A DNA stretch of 19,253 nucleotides from Mariprofundaceae bacterium (lineage in GTDB: Bacteria > Pseudomonadota > Zetaproteobacteria > Mariprofundales > Mariprofundaceae). The position numbers and the translations under genes were made by a program. A model generated the notes under the pieces. That model saw nothing but the letters and a program-made list of their open reading frames with translations, was not told the origin of the DNA and searched no databases. This document shows, one piece after another, positions 1-6,895 of the stretch (within the stretch, counting starts at the first letter, position 1; each line of letters opens with the position of its first letter). The DNA lies in assembly GCA_030950835.1 (NCBI GenBank), contig JAUZQU010000026.1, forward strand, positions 1 through 19,253, in the 5' to 3' direction.

Positions 1-1113
1 TATTAACATACGATACTTATCGAGAACCCTATACACATTGTCAGCGGTACTACCAAGTACCATTAATACGTCAGGGTTATCAACTTTAAGTTTATCGTAG
101 TCCACCTTCATACCACGGATATCTTCCATGCATATATGGTGTACTAAGTTATTGATGCCTTCTACGTTTATTTTTAGAGCCTTTAGAGGATCACTAACAC
201 CAGCAGGTACTCTAGCAGCTAACGCACCTACGAACTCTTTAACCATATCTGCATTATGCGCTCTGAGGTGATACAGGTCGTTAACATACATTACCGCAGC
301 TAACTGATACTTATCCATATTCTTAAGGTACTTAGCTACGGTATCATAGACTGAACTATCGAACCAGTATCTATCACTACTATAGCGCAACATAGTAATA
401 GTTTCTTCTACTGTAGGATATTTTATATTATACATACGCATAACGGTAGCTATAGTTTTTAGATTAACCGTAGAGACTACCGCTGTTATATAGTTAATAA
501 CTGAATCAGGCGTGTATAGACATTTATTACCAGCTACTATTGACTCAGTAACTGAGTTACCTATACTAGCTACTGATCTAGTTATAGATGTGAGGGTGTA
601 GTGTTGTGATGGGTTGTATAACGCAGTGCTCTTACTAGCGTACGCACCACTGAGACTATTGTTAAAGATCTTCATAACCTTCTGCAATACATCGTTATGT
701 ATATAACCGTTGATGTCTCCGTTCTGGTAAGCTTCAAAGGATAGGTTCTTATGCTTCTTCCTCTTAGTGATATTGATCTTTAAGAAGTCTGCGTGTAATG
801 ACTTATTCTTACTAGGATGATCGTACACGGTTAGAGAAGGGGTTATTATGTCATTATCTTTTATAGTGTCCTTAATGTAAGTTGTTAACTTACACGACTC
901 AGTACCTCTATCCCCGTTGTCTAACCTAGTTTTATAGGTGACCATTGGGTCTTTAGGGGACTTATTCTTTATAGTGGATTTAACCACAGTAAGAGCTTCT
1001 TCTTCAGAAACTCCCTTATAGATACTTACGAAATCTACAGCTTGTTTTAGATAGTTATTAACTGGGTTCATGCTGGTAGTGTAGTCGCCTAGCTCTCTCT
1101 TGAAATATTCCAT
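1..1113 (-). CDS. Family B DNA polymerase, fragment starting before motif B (runs off left edge)
   Basis: Template-directed DNA synthesis in phage replication. The open frame starts at ATG 1113 behind GGGAG (4-nt spacer) and is open for 371 codons to the window edge, so the C-terminus is missing. Residues 148-156 read KIFNNSLSG, matching the family B motif B (K-x3-NS-x-Y-G) with Ser replacing Tyr, and are followed at about 173-186 by TLTSITRSVASIGN, which matches the helix after motif B in these enzymes. I see no motif A (DxxSLYPS) or exonuclease motifs in the 147 residues before motif B, so the polymerase looks split, with its N-terminal part in another gene. Motif C (DTD) is not seen up to the edge. 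phiKZ-like phages carry divergent PolB genes. I am fairly sure of the family, less of the exact boundaries. Confidence 0.65.
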   Translation of the reverse strand, partial: MEYFKRELGDYTTSMNPVNNYLKQAVDFVSIYKGVSEEEALTVVKSTIKNKSPKDPMVTYKTRLDNGDRGTESCKLTTYIKDTIKDNDIITPSLTVYDHPSKNKSLHADFLKINITKRKKHKNLSFEAYQNGDINGYIHNDVLQKVMKIFNNSLSGAYASKSTALYNPSQHYTLTSITRSVASIGNSVTESIVAGNKCLYTPDSVINYITAVVSTVNLKTIATVMRMYNIKYPTVEETITMLRYSSDRYWFDSSVYDTVAKYLKNMDKYQLAAVMYVNDLYHLRAHNADMVKEFVGALAARVPAGVSDPLKALKINVEGINNLVHHICMEDIRGMKVDYDKLKVDNPDVLMVLGSTADNVYRVLDKYRMLI

Positions 1114-1172
1114 ATAGCTCCCGTAGGTCTTATCACTTATTTGGCTTTTTGGGAAAAAAAGAATAACTTATA

Positions 1173-1198
1173 CTATGGGAGACATATGTCTCCCATAG
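1173..1198 (-). terminator. Perfect 26-nt palindrome between the small-gene cluster and polB
   Basis: The sequence is a perfect inverted repeat, CTATGGGAGACAT and its complement, lying directly after the stop of the 130-aa gene. On the minus strand it is followed by 12 mixed bases and then seven T. The T run is further away than in a textbook intrinsic terminator, so this may be a terminator, an RNA processing site or a protein site. It separates two transcription blocks. Confidence 0.5.
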
Positions 1199-1200
1199 CT

Positions 1201-1593
1201 TTAGAAAGTTTCTACTTTAAAGGACAGTATGCCTAGTTCCCTAAGACGAAGCTTAATGATAGCCTCCATAGAGCTGTCTACATTAAATATTTTAATATCT
1301 AGGTTAGTGGTGGTTACCATAACGATCGTATTAGAATCTATATAATCTTGAGCTAATACCAGTTCTTGACCGTCAGTATCTACAAGTATAATAAACACTA
1401 AGTCGTGAGCGGTGTTAGGTAGTCCCGTAATTATTGATTTAACAGATTCATGGAGGGTAACTACGTCGGAATACTTAACAGCTTCCTCCATAGTCACAAT
1501 ACCCTTAACCTTCATATTGGTATAGACAGCCCCCAGTAACGCAGGAGCTAATGTTGTGAAGTCGTACGATTTATTAATTTGCATACTATGCAT
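1201..1593 (-). CDS. Hypothetical protein, 130 aa
   Basis: Unrecognised small soluble protein. It starts at ATG 1593 behind AAGGAGG; a second ATG three codons later is also possible (12 nt from the Shine-Dalgarno). The start overlaps the previous gene by 8 nt, so the two are probably translationally coupled. It begins with an aromatic/hydrophobic stretch (YDFTTLAPALLGAVY, about 10-24), then alternates short strands such as LVFIILVD and IVMVTTTN, which suggests a compact alpha/beta or mainly beta domain. No signal peptide or clear membrane segment. It is the last gene of the nine-gene cluster, followed at once by a palindromic hairpin. Confidence 0.75.
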   Translation of the reverse strand: MHSMQINKSYDFTTLAPALLGAVYTNMKVKGIVTMEEAVKYSDVVTLHESVKSIITGLPNTAHDLVFIILVDTDGQELVLAQDYIDSNTIVMVTTTNLDIKIFNVDSSMEAIIKLRLRELGILSFKVETF

Positions 1594-1924
1594 ATTCCTC
1601 CTTATTAGATATGGTCATACTCAAAGCACTAACTCTTATAATGTAAGGGTTAGTTATGTTATCTACGATCATCGCATTAAGCAATATCGGAGTGTATTGG
1701 TGTAACAACTCTACCAACTCAGTTAACCACCCGCCGACTGCGTCTACAGGAATATAGTCCGCTATGTCAGGTAGCGGGGAGTCGTACATCAAGGCTAGTC
1801 CTCGATCTACCATATATTCAACACAGTCGTATGTATCACTATGAAGGGTATCTGTAGCTATATTAGAAGGTGTGTTAGATAACATAGGAACTAGTCCAGG
1901 TGGTAATGGTAAATCAAGTATCAT
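1586..1924 (-). CDS. Hypothetical protein, 112 aa
   Basis: Unrecognised. ATG 1924 lies 6 nt after GGAG and overlaps the stop of the upstream gene by 11 nt; its own stop overlaps the next start by 8 nt. The protein has a proline-rich N-terminus (LDLPLPPGLVP), an acidic middle and a hydrophobic C-terminal part around LLHQYTPILLNAMIV. Its size, acidity and hydrophobic C-terminal third resemble the two upstream paralogs, but I could not align it convincingly with them. Function unknown. Confidence 0.7.
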   Translation of the reverse strand: MILDLPLPPGLVPMLSNTPSNIATDTLHSDTYDCVEYMVDRGLALMYDSPLPDIADYIPVDAVGGWLTELVELLHQYTPILLNAMIVDNITNPYIIRVSALSMTISNKEEYA

Positions 1925-2420
1925 TAAGTACTCCTATATGTAACATAAGGACCCGTGGTCCGATTATCCAGTGTAGCGGTACGACTAGTTCCCTAACGGT
2001 CGGGCTAGGTCTAACTATATTGATATGGTTAGATATAGCAGTTATGATCTGTATAGCTTTTTCCAGAGGAGCTGGTCCGTCATTACCGATAGTTTCAGCA
2101 TGCGTTGCCGCTGCAAGCTCTTTAGTAAATAACTCGACTACGATGTCCTCATTAACCAGAGTGCTAACATCCTCTAAAGGAGGAGCCGTTAGGCACATGA
2201 CCTCCATACCTATCTGGAATAACCTAACTAACATATAGTCGTCGTCAGGGTAGCCGTCATAGACTAACCTGCTAGTAAAATCTTTATACGCCGCCGTCAG
2301 ATCGTATATATCCACACCAGATAATCTACTGTTAACGTTAACCAGGTTTAAACCTATTGTCTCTCTTAGATTACCAACCATGTCTGTGACATAGCCGGTG
2401 GTTTCCGTCGATAAACGCAT
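1914..2420 (-). CDS. Hypothetical protein, 168 aa, paralog of the upstream 173-aa protein
   Basis: Unrecognised family. ATG 2420 follows TAGGAG with a 10-nt spacer. Visible landmarks are LFQI at 67-70, RELVVPLHWIIG at about 143-154 and LMLHIG at 158-163. The same three blocks occur at the same spacing in the protein encoded just upstream (2444-2965): LFQI at 64-67, AELRVPMKW at 142-150 and LLIHIG at 157-162. This points to an old tandem duplication. The protein is acidic and probably mainly helical. No catalytic motif, signal peptide or membrane segment is evident. The stop overlaps the start of the next gene. Confidence 0.75.
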   Translation of the reverse strand: MRLSTETTGYVTDMVGNLRETIGLNLVNVNSRLSGVDIYDLTAAYKDFTSRLVYDGYPDDDYMLVRLFQIGMEVMCLTAPPLEDVSTLVNEDIVVELFTKELAAATHAETIGNDGPAPLEKAIQIITAISNHINIVRPSPTVRELVVPLHWIIGPRVLMLHIGVLNDT

Positions 2421-2443
2421 ATTATAATAACTCCTATTTTAGA

Positions 2444-2965
2444 TTACTCATTCCAAACATTACCATTCCAAGTGATCATCCCTATATGTATAAGAAGACT
2501 ATGCGCGCTAACGACCCATTTCATAGGAACCCTTAACTCAGCAAGCGGACTGTCCCCCCAAGGAGGGTGTTCGTTATACATAGACATTACCTTGGAGACC
2601 ATAACCGTGATAGAGTCTAAGTTAACATCTTCTATAGTATTTATATCTTGGTGTACAGAGTATTCTATTTCTTCCAGAACGGCCTCTATGGCTGTGTAAG
2701 GGTCATCACTAACAACTACCCCGCATGTATTATCTATATAATCAGTTATGATTATTTCAGTTATGATCTGGAATAACTTCAATACACACTCTGGTGGTAG
2801 GTTTGGGTGGGTTACCTCCATATAGTCAGTTATCGCCCTATATTGAGGAGTTACCTCCGCTACTATAACTTCCTTTATATCTTTAATATACGCGTGCTCA
2901 ACGCCTAAGGTTAGACTAGTGAACGCCGTGGTGTGTACCGTTACACAATCAGTAGTTATCGACAA
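2444..2965 (-). CDS. Hypothetical protein, 173 aa, paralog of the downstream 168-aa protein; TTG start
   Basis: Unrecognised family sharing LFQI, an E-L-x-V-P-(M/L)-x-W block and L-x-IHIG with its downstream neighbour at nearly identical spacing. The open frame extends back to 3016, but no ATG there has a ribosome binding site. TTG at 2965 lies 9 nt after a strong GGGGAGG and gives an N-terminus MSITTD, like other MS- starts in this cluster; this places the start inside the last 17 nt of the upstream gene. ATG 2983 is the alternative. The protein is acidic, predicted helical, and ends with WNGNVWNE. Function unknown. Confidence 0.7.
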   Translation of the reverse strand: MSITTDCVTVHTTAFTSLTLGVEHAYIKDIKEVIVAEVTPQYRAITDYMEVTHPNLPPECVLKLFQIITEIIITDYIDNTCGVVVSDDPYTAIEAVLEEIEYSVHQDINTIEDVNLDSITVMVSKVMSMYNEHPPWGDSPLAELRVPMKWVVSAHSLLIHIGMITWNGNVWNE

Positions 2966-3314
2966 TGAACTCAACCTCCCCATCATCGTACATAGCGAAC
3001 TTAATATTATTAGCAAACCCGTTTAAGTTATTTATGATAAGTTGGGTTATTACCTTATGAGCGTGGATAAGGTGTGGTAGCAGCATATGTTCGTTAAGTA
3101 ATGTGCCTATAGCGTTAGCTGCGGCATCTCGGTCGATATCGGAGTACGCTATCTCTTTATATATAAGCTGGATACTATCCGCTACATATTTCTTATTCTT
3201 ACTAGGGCACAGCGTATATGCCTCTATACACGATTTGGCTAGCAGTTCAGCTGGAACCACTGAAGACTTAACCCCTTCTATAACATCAGACAGTTTAATC
3301 CTAACTAAAGACAT
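2949..3314 (-). CDS. Hypothetical protein, 121 aa
   Basis: Unrecognised. I chose ATG 3314 (MSLVRIKL) rather than the in-frame GTG at 3320, because GAGGA lies about 6 nt before the ATG and too close to the GTG. This makes it start directly after the upstream stop (3317-3319). The protein looks helical, with AELLAKSCIEAYTLC and a region rich in L, I and N (about 80-105), and a short strand-like acidic end (DDGEVEFIVDNY). Similar size to its neighbours. No motif recognised. Confidence 0.72.
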   Translation of the reverse strand: MSLVRIKLSDVIEGVKSSVVPAELLAKSCIEAYTLCPSKNKKYVADSIQLIYKEIAYSDIDRDAAANAIGTLLNEHMLLPHLIHAHKVITQLIINNLNGFANNIKFAMYDDGEVEFIVDNY

Positions 3315-3316
3315 AC

Positions 3317-3781
3317 TCACTCCTCTTTATAAAATTTAAGTTCTATAGATTTAAAATTAGTTAAATCTTTACAAGACGCAAGGTAGACCCTTCGTCCTTC
3401 GGTAACAGCGCTAGTACCGCACACAGGAACATAATCACTAGTACGTATAATTCTTATTACCTTACTCTTAACTATATTAACAATCTCGGTAATTATACTA
3501 TTAACTAAATCTCTAGTTTCTATACTGTATGTTACACCCACTCGGTAAGTGTCTAATACATAATTGCATATTAACTCAGTGTACGACTTATCCGGTACCT
3601 TGTACATGAAACAAGTTGTTAATACGTCGGCTATAGCAGTTCTGAAAAACCAATCGTTATCCCGGATATTACTCAATTGGGTAACCGCGTCGTTGACTAA
3701 CGGCTCCACTTCGTTAATAGTGACTATAAGTACTGCGTTAAGTCTATGAGTAGCGTTTAAGCAGTGTTCGTTCAAACTCAT
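3317..3781 (-). CDS. Hypothetical protein, 154 aa
   Basis: Unrecognised. ATG 3781 follows AAGGGAG with a 5-nt spacer; the upstream gene stops at 3783, so the two are separated by a single base. The first two thirds appear helical (for example VEPLVNDAVTQLSNI and LVNSIITEIVNIVKSK), followed by a more basic, strand-rich end (RRVYLASCKD, ELKFYKEE). No signal peptide or membrane helix. Part of the nine-gene cluster. Confidence 0.74.
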   Translation of the reverse strand: MSLNEHCLNATHRLNAVLIVTINEVEPLVNDAVTQLSNIRDNDWFFRTAIADVLTTCFMYKVPDKSYTELICNYVLDTYRVGVTYSIETRDLVNSIITEIVNIVKSKVIRIIRTSDYVPVCGTSAVTEGRRVYLASCKDLTNFKSIELKFYKEE

Positions 3782-3782
3782 T

Positions 3783-4361
3783 TTAACTCCCTTGGTCTAA
3801 TGCTTCGTTAAATCTAATTACTCTAATGTCGTCATACCTTCTTAGCTTATATTCACTCGTACTTACGTCCAAGGTGTATAAGTTATTAGGGTATTCCATA
3901 AACACCGGTTTGATATACTCTGTATACATTTCTAAGAATATATTACTAACTGCGTAGAAATCCCCTTCGTCAATATCTGGTATGTATGTTAACAAGATAG
4001 ACATGTCGGTGGCTTCAGAAGATAGCTGGTACCAACTCTTAGCCGTCGTTAGAGGGTTGGTTGTAAATAGCTCAGGACAGGTGGTGTGTCGGTATTGGTA
4101 GTATTCTAACACATCTTCTAGTATAGGAATAGTGCGGTAGGGATGCCATGGGCTGTGACTAGCTAGTCCCATAGCCGAGTACTTATCTTTAATCTCTTTA
4201 TTAGCCGGAATAGGCATACGCCTTCCTCGTATGTATAATACGTTATCGTCAACAGCGGGTGACGGTAGATACTTATTAAGTATGCTTTCTATCATAACCA
4301 TACCCGAGTCAAGGTTGAGGCTGTACTCATTGCGTATCTTGTGGTGGTTCCTAATAGACAT
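3783..4361 (-). CDS. Hypothetical protein, 192 aa
   Basis: Unrecognised, the largest product of the nine-gene cluster. ATG 4361 follows GGAG with a 7-nt spacer. The protein is rich in Tyr, Pro and Trp (YLPSPAVDD, SHSPWHPYR, SWYQL, YYQYR), has a basic N-terminus (MSIRNHHKIRN) and an acidic centre (YIPDIDEGDF). Such composition is common in phage structural or assembly proteins but does not identify one. It is preceded by the only sizable gap in the cluster (78 nt). Confidence 0.74.
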   Translation of the reverse strand: MSIRNHHKIRNEYSLNLDSGMVMIESILNKYLPSPAVDDNVLYIRGRRMPIPANKEIKDKYSAMGLASHSPWHPYRTIPILEDVLEYYQYRHTTCPELFTTNPLTTAKSWYQLSSEATDMSILLTYIPDIDEGDFYAVSNIFLEMYTEYIKPVFMEYPNNLYTLDVSTSEYKLRRYDDIRVIRFNEALDQGS

Positions 4362-4439
4362 ATATTCTCCATGTTATAATGCGTCGGATATTAGCTCAAT
4401 ATATTGGCTAACAGTCGATTATTCCGAGAGTTAGCGGTG

Positions 4440-4817
4440 TTAATGTTCCAAACAACTACGTAGTAATATACATAAATTACCACCAGCTATATAGGAGTCA
4501 TAATAGGTTTTGCTAGCGTGTCTAACCCTACCTAGACTATTAGCCCGTAGGGTAAGCTGTTCAGCTATTATATTTTTAATGTTACGGTAGTCTTTGGTGT
4601 AGTCTAAATTAGCTAAACTGATATCTGAATCTATAACCACACGGTATCTGTTAGATAACCAGTCTCTAGTTATAATATCAATAATCTGTTTACTAACACT
4701 ACCGCTGGTTATTATAGCATCCTTGTTACTAAGGAACTGATCACTCACCAACCCCTTTACTATAACAGCTAGAGGAACCAGGGTAACTGTGGTCATTATG
4801 TTTTGTGTTATAATCAT
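4440..4817 (-). CDS. Hypothetical protein, 125 aa
   Basis: Unrecognised. ATG 4817 overlaps the upstream stop as ATGA, with GGAGAGG about 5 nt ahead, which implies translational coupling. The first 25 residues are hydrophobic (TTVTLVPLAVIVKGLV) but the stretch is short and interrupted by Lys, so I would not call a signal peptide or membrane anchor. The rest contains alternating acidic and hydrophobic segments and a basic patch (NSLGRVRHASK). Confidence 0.73.
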   Translation of the reverse strand: MIITQNIMTTVTLVPLAVIVKGLVSDQFLSNKDAIITSGSVSKQIIDIITRDWLSNRYRVVIDSDISLANLDYTKDYRNIKNIIAEQLTLRANSLGRVRHASKTYYDSYIAGGNLCILLRSCLEH

Positions 4818-5176
4818 ACAGCCTCTCCGGTCGGGATATAAGTAATAACAAGGTGTAGGTTACGTCCTAGTATGTGTAAATAGAAACTGTGTAAGTCTGG
4901 ATCGGTAAGATCTATACCGTTATTAGCGTATAAGGTCTTAAGAGCGTGTACCGTCATAGGGTATGCCGGACTGCCCGAGTCCACTGTAATTTCTACATCA
5001 TTAACTATTAACTTATTAGTCATACTAGTCAGTATACTCTCTAGAGCTCTTAGGTGCTCTAGGGAGGTGGTTCCGTCTATGTTGTAATCGTTAGTATCGC
5101 ATAATGTACTCACCACACAGGGAGCTATCATTAAGTTAGAGATGTCAACAACATGTATGTTAGTCAGGTTAGTCAT
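4814..5176 (-). CDS. Hypothetical protein, 120 aa, first gene of the nine-gene cluster
   Basis: Unrecognised. ATG 5176 follows AAAGGAG with a 5-nt spacer, 18 nt beyond the hairpin that ends the tubulin gene. It is therefore either a new transcription unit or expressed by read-through. The protein is acidic, with strand-like pieces (KLIVNDVEITVDSG, LHLVITYIPTG) and a helix around HLRALESILTSM. No motif recognised. Its stop overlaps the next start by 4 nt. Confidence 0.74.
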   Translation of the reverse strand: MTNLTNIHVVDISNLMIAPCVVSTLCDTNDYNIDGTTSLEHLRALESILTSMTNKLIVNDVEITVDSGSPAYPMTVHALKTLYANNGIDLTDPDLHSFYLHILGRNLHLVITYIPTGEAV

Positions 5177-5194
5177 GTATCTCCTTTAAAAAAT

Positions 5195-5230
5195 AATAAC
5201 ACACTCTCCTATACTAGAGAGTGTGTTATT
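5195..5230 (-). terminator. Intrinsic terminator after the tubulin-like gene
   Basis: A perfect 14-bp stem (AATAACACACTCTC with its complement) and an 8-nt loop lie 13 nt after the tubulin stop. On the minus strand the stem is followed by TATTTTTTAAA, a good U-tract. This is the clearest intrinsic terminator in the window and closes the 6878-5244 block. Confidence 0.8.
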
Positions 5231-5243
5231 TATTAGGGGTTCT

Positions 5244-6278
5244 TTAGAACACCATACCTGAATCGTCAGCGTCTCCAGTTCCTTCTAGAGTTGCTGTTGA
5301 AATACCATCCATAATAGCGGTATATTCAGCCACAGTATTCTTTAGAGCTTTATGTTCTTCTACCAAACAGTTACCCGCTAGAACTACATGAATGGGTGTT
5401 AACTCATCCATCTTGTCGATAGCGTTTTGGCTAGTAACCATACCGTACTTATGTTGCAACAGAACCAAGTCTAAGTTCGCGTGGTCCTTAGGACAGCTCA
5501 AGGTTCTCCCGATAAGATTGATATGCTCCTTATTATTAGTCACCTCTCCGGCAATATGCATGTTAATGCAATACAGACTAGGAGCGATGCTGATAGTGTT
5601 ATAGTTATCAGGTGCTAAGAAGTTAATCATATCCTTAGTATCGATATCTTCGTTATCGCCTGATAAGAATAGCGAGGTAATGGTTAGTGCAGATAGGATC
5701 TTGCTGTTAACAAGGTCTTCTCTATCTTTAGCACCCTCAGCCACCGCGTTATGATTATTGTAATAAATAATAACCATAGGTTTCTTAATACCAGTCTTAG
5801 ACATATGGTCTAGAGTGGCGATAGTGTTAAGGGTGTTCTTGCAACTTAACCCGTTACCACTGTCTCCGATAACCACACCCAATACCGGAATGTTACGAGT
5901 CCTTAGGTTACTCATGATAGTAGGTGCTACGATGCTTCCTGTGCCACCACTAGCCGAGAATACAACTACGTGGAATTCAGAGGTTACCTCATCTGTGTGA
6001 CCATGAGTATCTAGATACTTCTTCATATCTTCAACAATTTCAGTTGAGTTAGTACGTCGTTCACCACCACTGCCCGCGATTTCACCTTCTGAGAACCCGG
6101 AAGAGTCAATCTTCCATAATAACTCAGGAGGTAGACCGCCGATGTTATTGACGCTGGTGTCGATATAGCGGGGCTCTACTTCACAGAACCCTTCTCCTAA
6201 GTTAGCTAACTCAGAATGGATTTTCTTAGAGATATTAATCCCAGCACCACCGCAGTAGTGTATAATCATTTTGTTCAT
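5244..6278 (-). CDS. Phage tubulin/FtsZ-like GTPase (PhuZ-type role)
   Basis: A cytoskeletal GTPase of the tubulin/FtsZ superfamily, 344 aa. The N-terminus has a nucleotide-binding loop GGAGIN (10-15), and the signature loop appears as SASGGTGS (108-115), the phage version of GGGTG(S/T)G, followed by a helix. NNHNA at 174-178 and NFLAPDN lie where further nucleotide loops would fall, but I cannot place the T7 catalytic loop with certainty; NLDLVL near the last third is a candidate. The tail is acidic (GTGDADDSGMVF), as in PhuZ, where an acidic tail is needed for filament assembly. ATG 6278 has a strong AAGGAGATATAC leader. In phiKZ-like phages such filaments centre the phage nucleus and carry capsids; that role is inferred here. 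Confidence 0.85.
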   Translation of the reverse strand: MNKMIIHYCGGAGINISKKIHSELANLGEGFCEVEPRYIDTSVNNIGGLPPELLWKIDSSGFSEGEIAGSGGERRTNSTEIVEDMKKYLDTHGHTDEVTSEFHVVVFSASGGTGSIVAPTIMSNLRTRNIPVLGVVIGDSGNGLSCKNTLNTIATLDHMSKTGIKKPMVIIYYNNHNAVAEGAKDREDLVNSKILSALTITSLFLSGDNEDIDTKDMINFLAPDNYNTISIAPSLYCINMHIAGEVTNNKEHINLIGRTLSCPKDHANLDLVLLQHKYGMVTSQNAIDKMDELTPIHVVLAGNCLVEEHKALKNTVAEYTAIMDGISTATLEGTGDADDSGMVF

Positions 6279-6294
6279 GTATATCTCCTTGATC

Positions 6295-6450
6295 TTATTG
6301 TCTTATAGTGAGAATTATCGTAATCGCGATAACCAGCACTAGGTTTACTATAGAGGCTATAACTAGCCCTCCGGTTGAGCGCCTTGGTCGGACGGTATGG
6401 TCTTCCTTGGTATTAGCAAGCCTAGACACCCTGCCCGGTTCGTCACTCAC
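6295..6450 (-). CDS. Small C-terminally membrane-anchored protein, 51 aa, GTG start
   Basis: A short protein between the HTH-like gene and the tubulin gene. The GTG start at 6450 overlaps the upstream stop by 4 nt (GTGA), so it is probably translated by coupling; an AAGGTGATC lies about 8 nt ahead. Residues 1-27 are polar, ending in a basic cluster RPRR (21-24), and residues 29-48 are a continuous hydrophobic helix (LVIASIVNLVLVIAITIILT), so it would be a tail-anchored inner membrane protein with the basic side in the cytoplasm. The frame ends 16 nt before the tubulin ATG. No known family recognised. Confidence 0.65.
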   Translation of the reverse strand: MSDEPGRVSRLANTKEDHTVRPRRSTGGLVIASIVNLVLVIAITIILTIRQ

Positions 6451-6605
6451 TGCCTGACTGCCGCGAGATCACCTTCTCTAACGATTCTCTCTACTAGGCT
6501 TAACTTAATACCAATCTTCTCGGCATACTCGGTTAGGTCTGGTTTACCCGCAGCGACCCATGCCTTGTAGTGTCCTACTTTAGCAGATCGTGTCAATTTA
6601 GCCAT
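6447..6605 (-). CDS. Small basic helix-turn-helix-like protein, 52 aa
   Basis: ATG 6605 follows AAAGGAG with a 6-nt spacer. The protein is basic at its N-terminus (MAKLTRSAKVGHYK) and the segment DLTEYAEKIGIKLSLVERIV (24-43) has the spacing of a helix-turn-helix: a first helix with Ala, Gly at the turn and a second helix with hydrophobic residues three to four apart. This suggests DNA binding, though a short helical protein of other function is possible. It sits just upstream of a tail-anchored protein and the tubulin gene. No family recognised. Confidence 0.65.
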   Translation of the reverse strand: MAKLTRSAKVGHYKAWVAAGKPDLTEYAEKIGIKLSLVERIVREGDLAAVRQ

Positions 6606-6625
6606 TAGCGTTCTCCTTTATTTTA

Positions 6626-6665
6626 TATATAACCTTACTACCTATTAATAATATAAGGTTATATA
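6626..6665 (-). terminator. 12-bp AT-rich hairpin between two small genes
   Basis: TATATAACCTTA and its exact complement are separated by 16 nt. It sits between the 67-aa and 52-aa genes. There is no clean U-tract on the minus strand (TAAAATAAA follows), so it could be a weak terminator, an attenuating structure or an mRNA-stabilising hairpin. Confidence 0.4.
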
Positions 6666-6674
6666 ATATCTAGT

Positions 6675-6878
6675 TTAAACAATGCATAACACAACTAAGC
6701 TAGCAGCTAGACCGCCAAGGGATAATGCTAAAAGCACAGTGCCTAGCGTAGACGCCTCTATAGTGGCGTCCGGATGACTAGTGTTATCCATAAAGTCCTC
6801 AGTGTCGGAACCTAGTGAAATATAATTAGTATTAGGTAATTCAGGTACCGCTACCTCGTGGTCTTTCTTAACAGCCAT
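6675..6878 (-). CDS. Small C-terminally membrane-anchored protein, 67 aa
   Basis: ATG 6878 follows AAGGAG (5-nt spacer) and lies 17 nt after the last beta-propeller gene. The first 40 residues are acidic and polar; residues 44-67 form a hydrophobic helix (TLGTVLLALSLGGLAASLVV and on to the end), so a tail-anchored membrane protein is likely. The size is like a small holin- or spanin-type component, but there is no lysis gene beside it and nothing else supports that. Two tail-anchored proteins in one short block with the tubulin gene is noteworthy. Confidence 0.7.
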   Translation of the reverse strand: MAVKKDHEVAVPELPNTNYISLGSDTEDFMDNTSHPDATIEASTLGTVLLALSLGGLAASLVVLCIV

Positions 6879-6895
6879 ACATACTCCTTTAATAT

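Noticed and set aside
1900..3749. Plus-strand open frames opposite the small-gene cluster
   Set aside because: They mirror the minus-strand genes, which have consistent ribosome binding sites and coupled starts.
4362..4439. Promoter-like TTGAGC/TATAAC pair in the largest gap of the small-gene cluster
   Set aside because: The spacer is about 15 nt and transcription would start almost at the ribosome binding site; not supported well enough to list.
6675..6878. Holin or spanin assignment for the 67-aa membrane protein
   Set aside because: One membrane segment and small size are not specific, and there is no lysis gene nearby.
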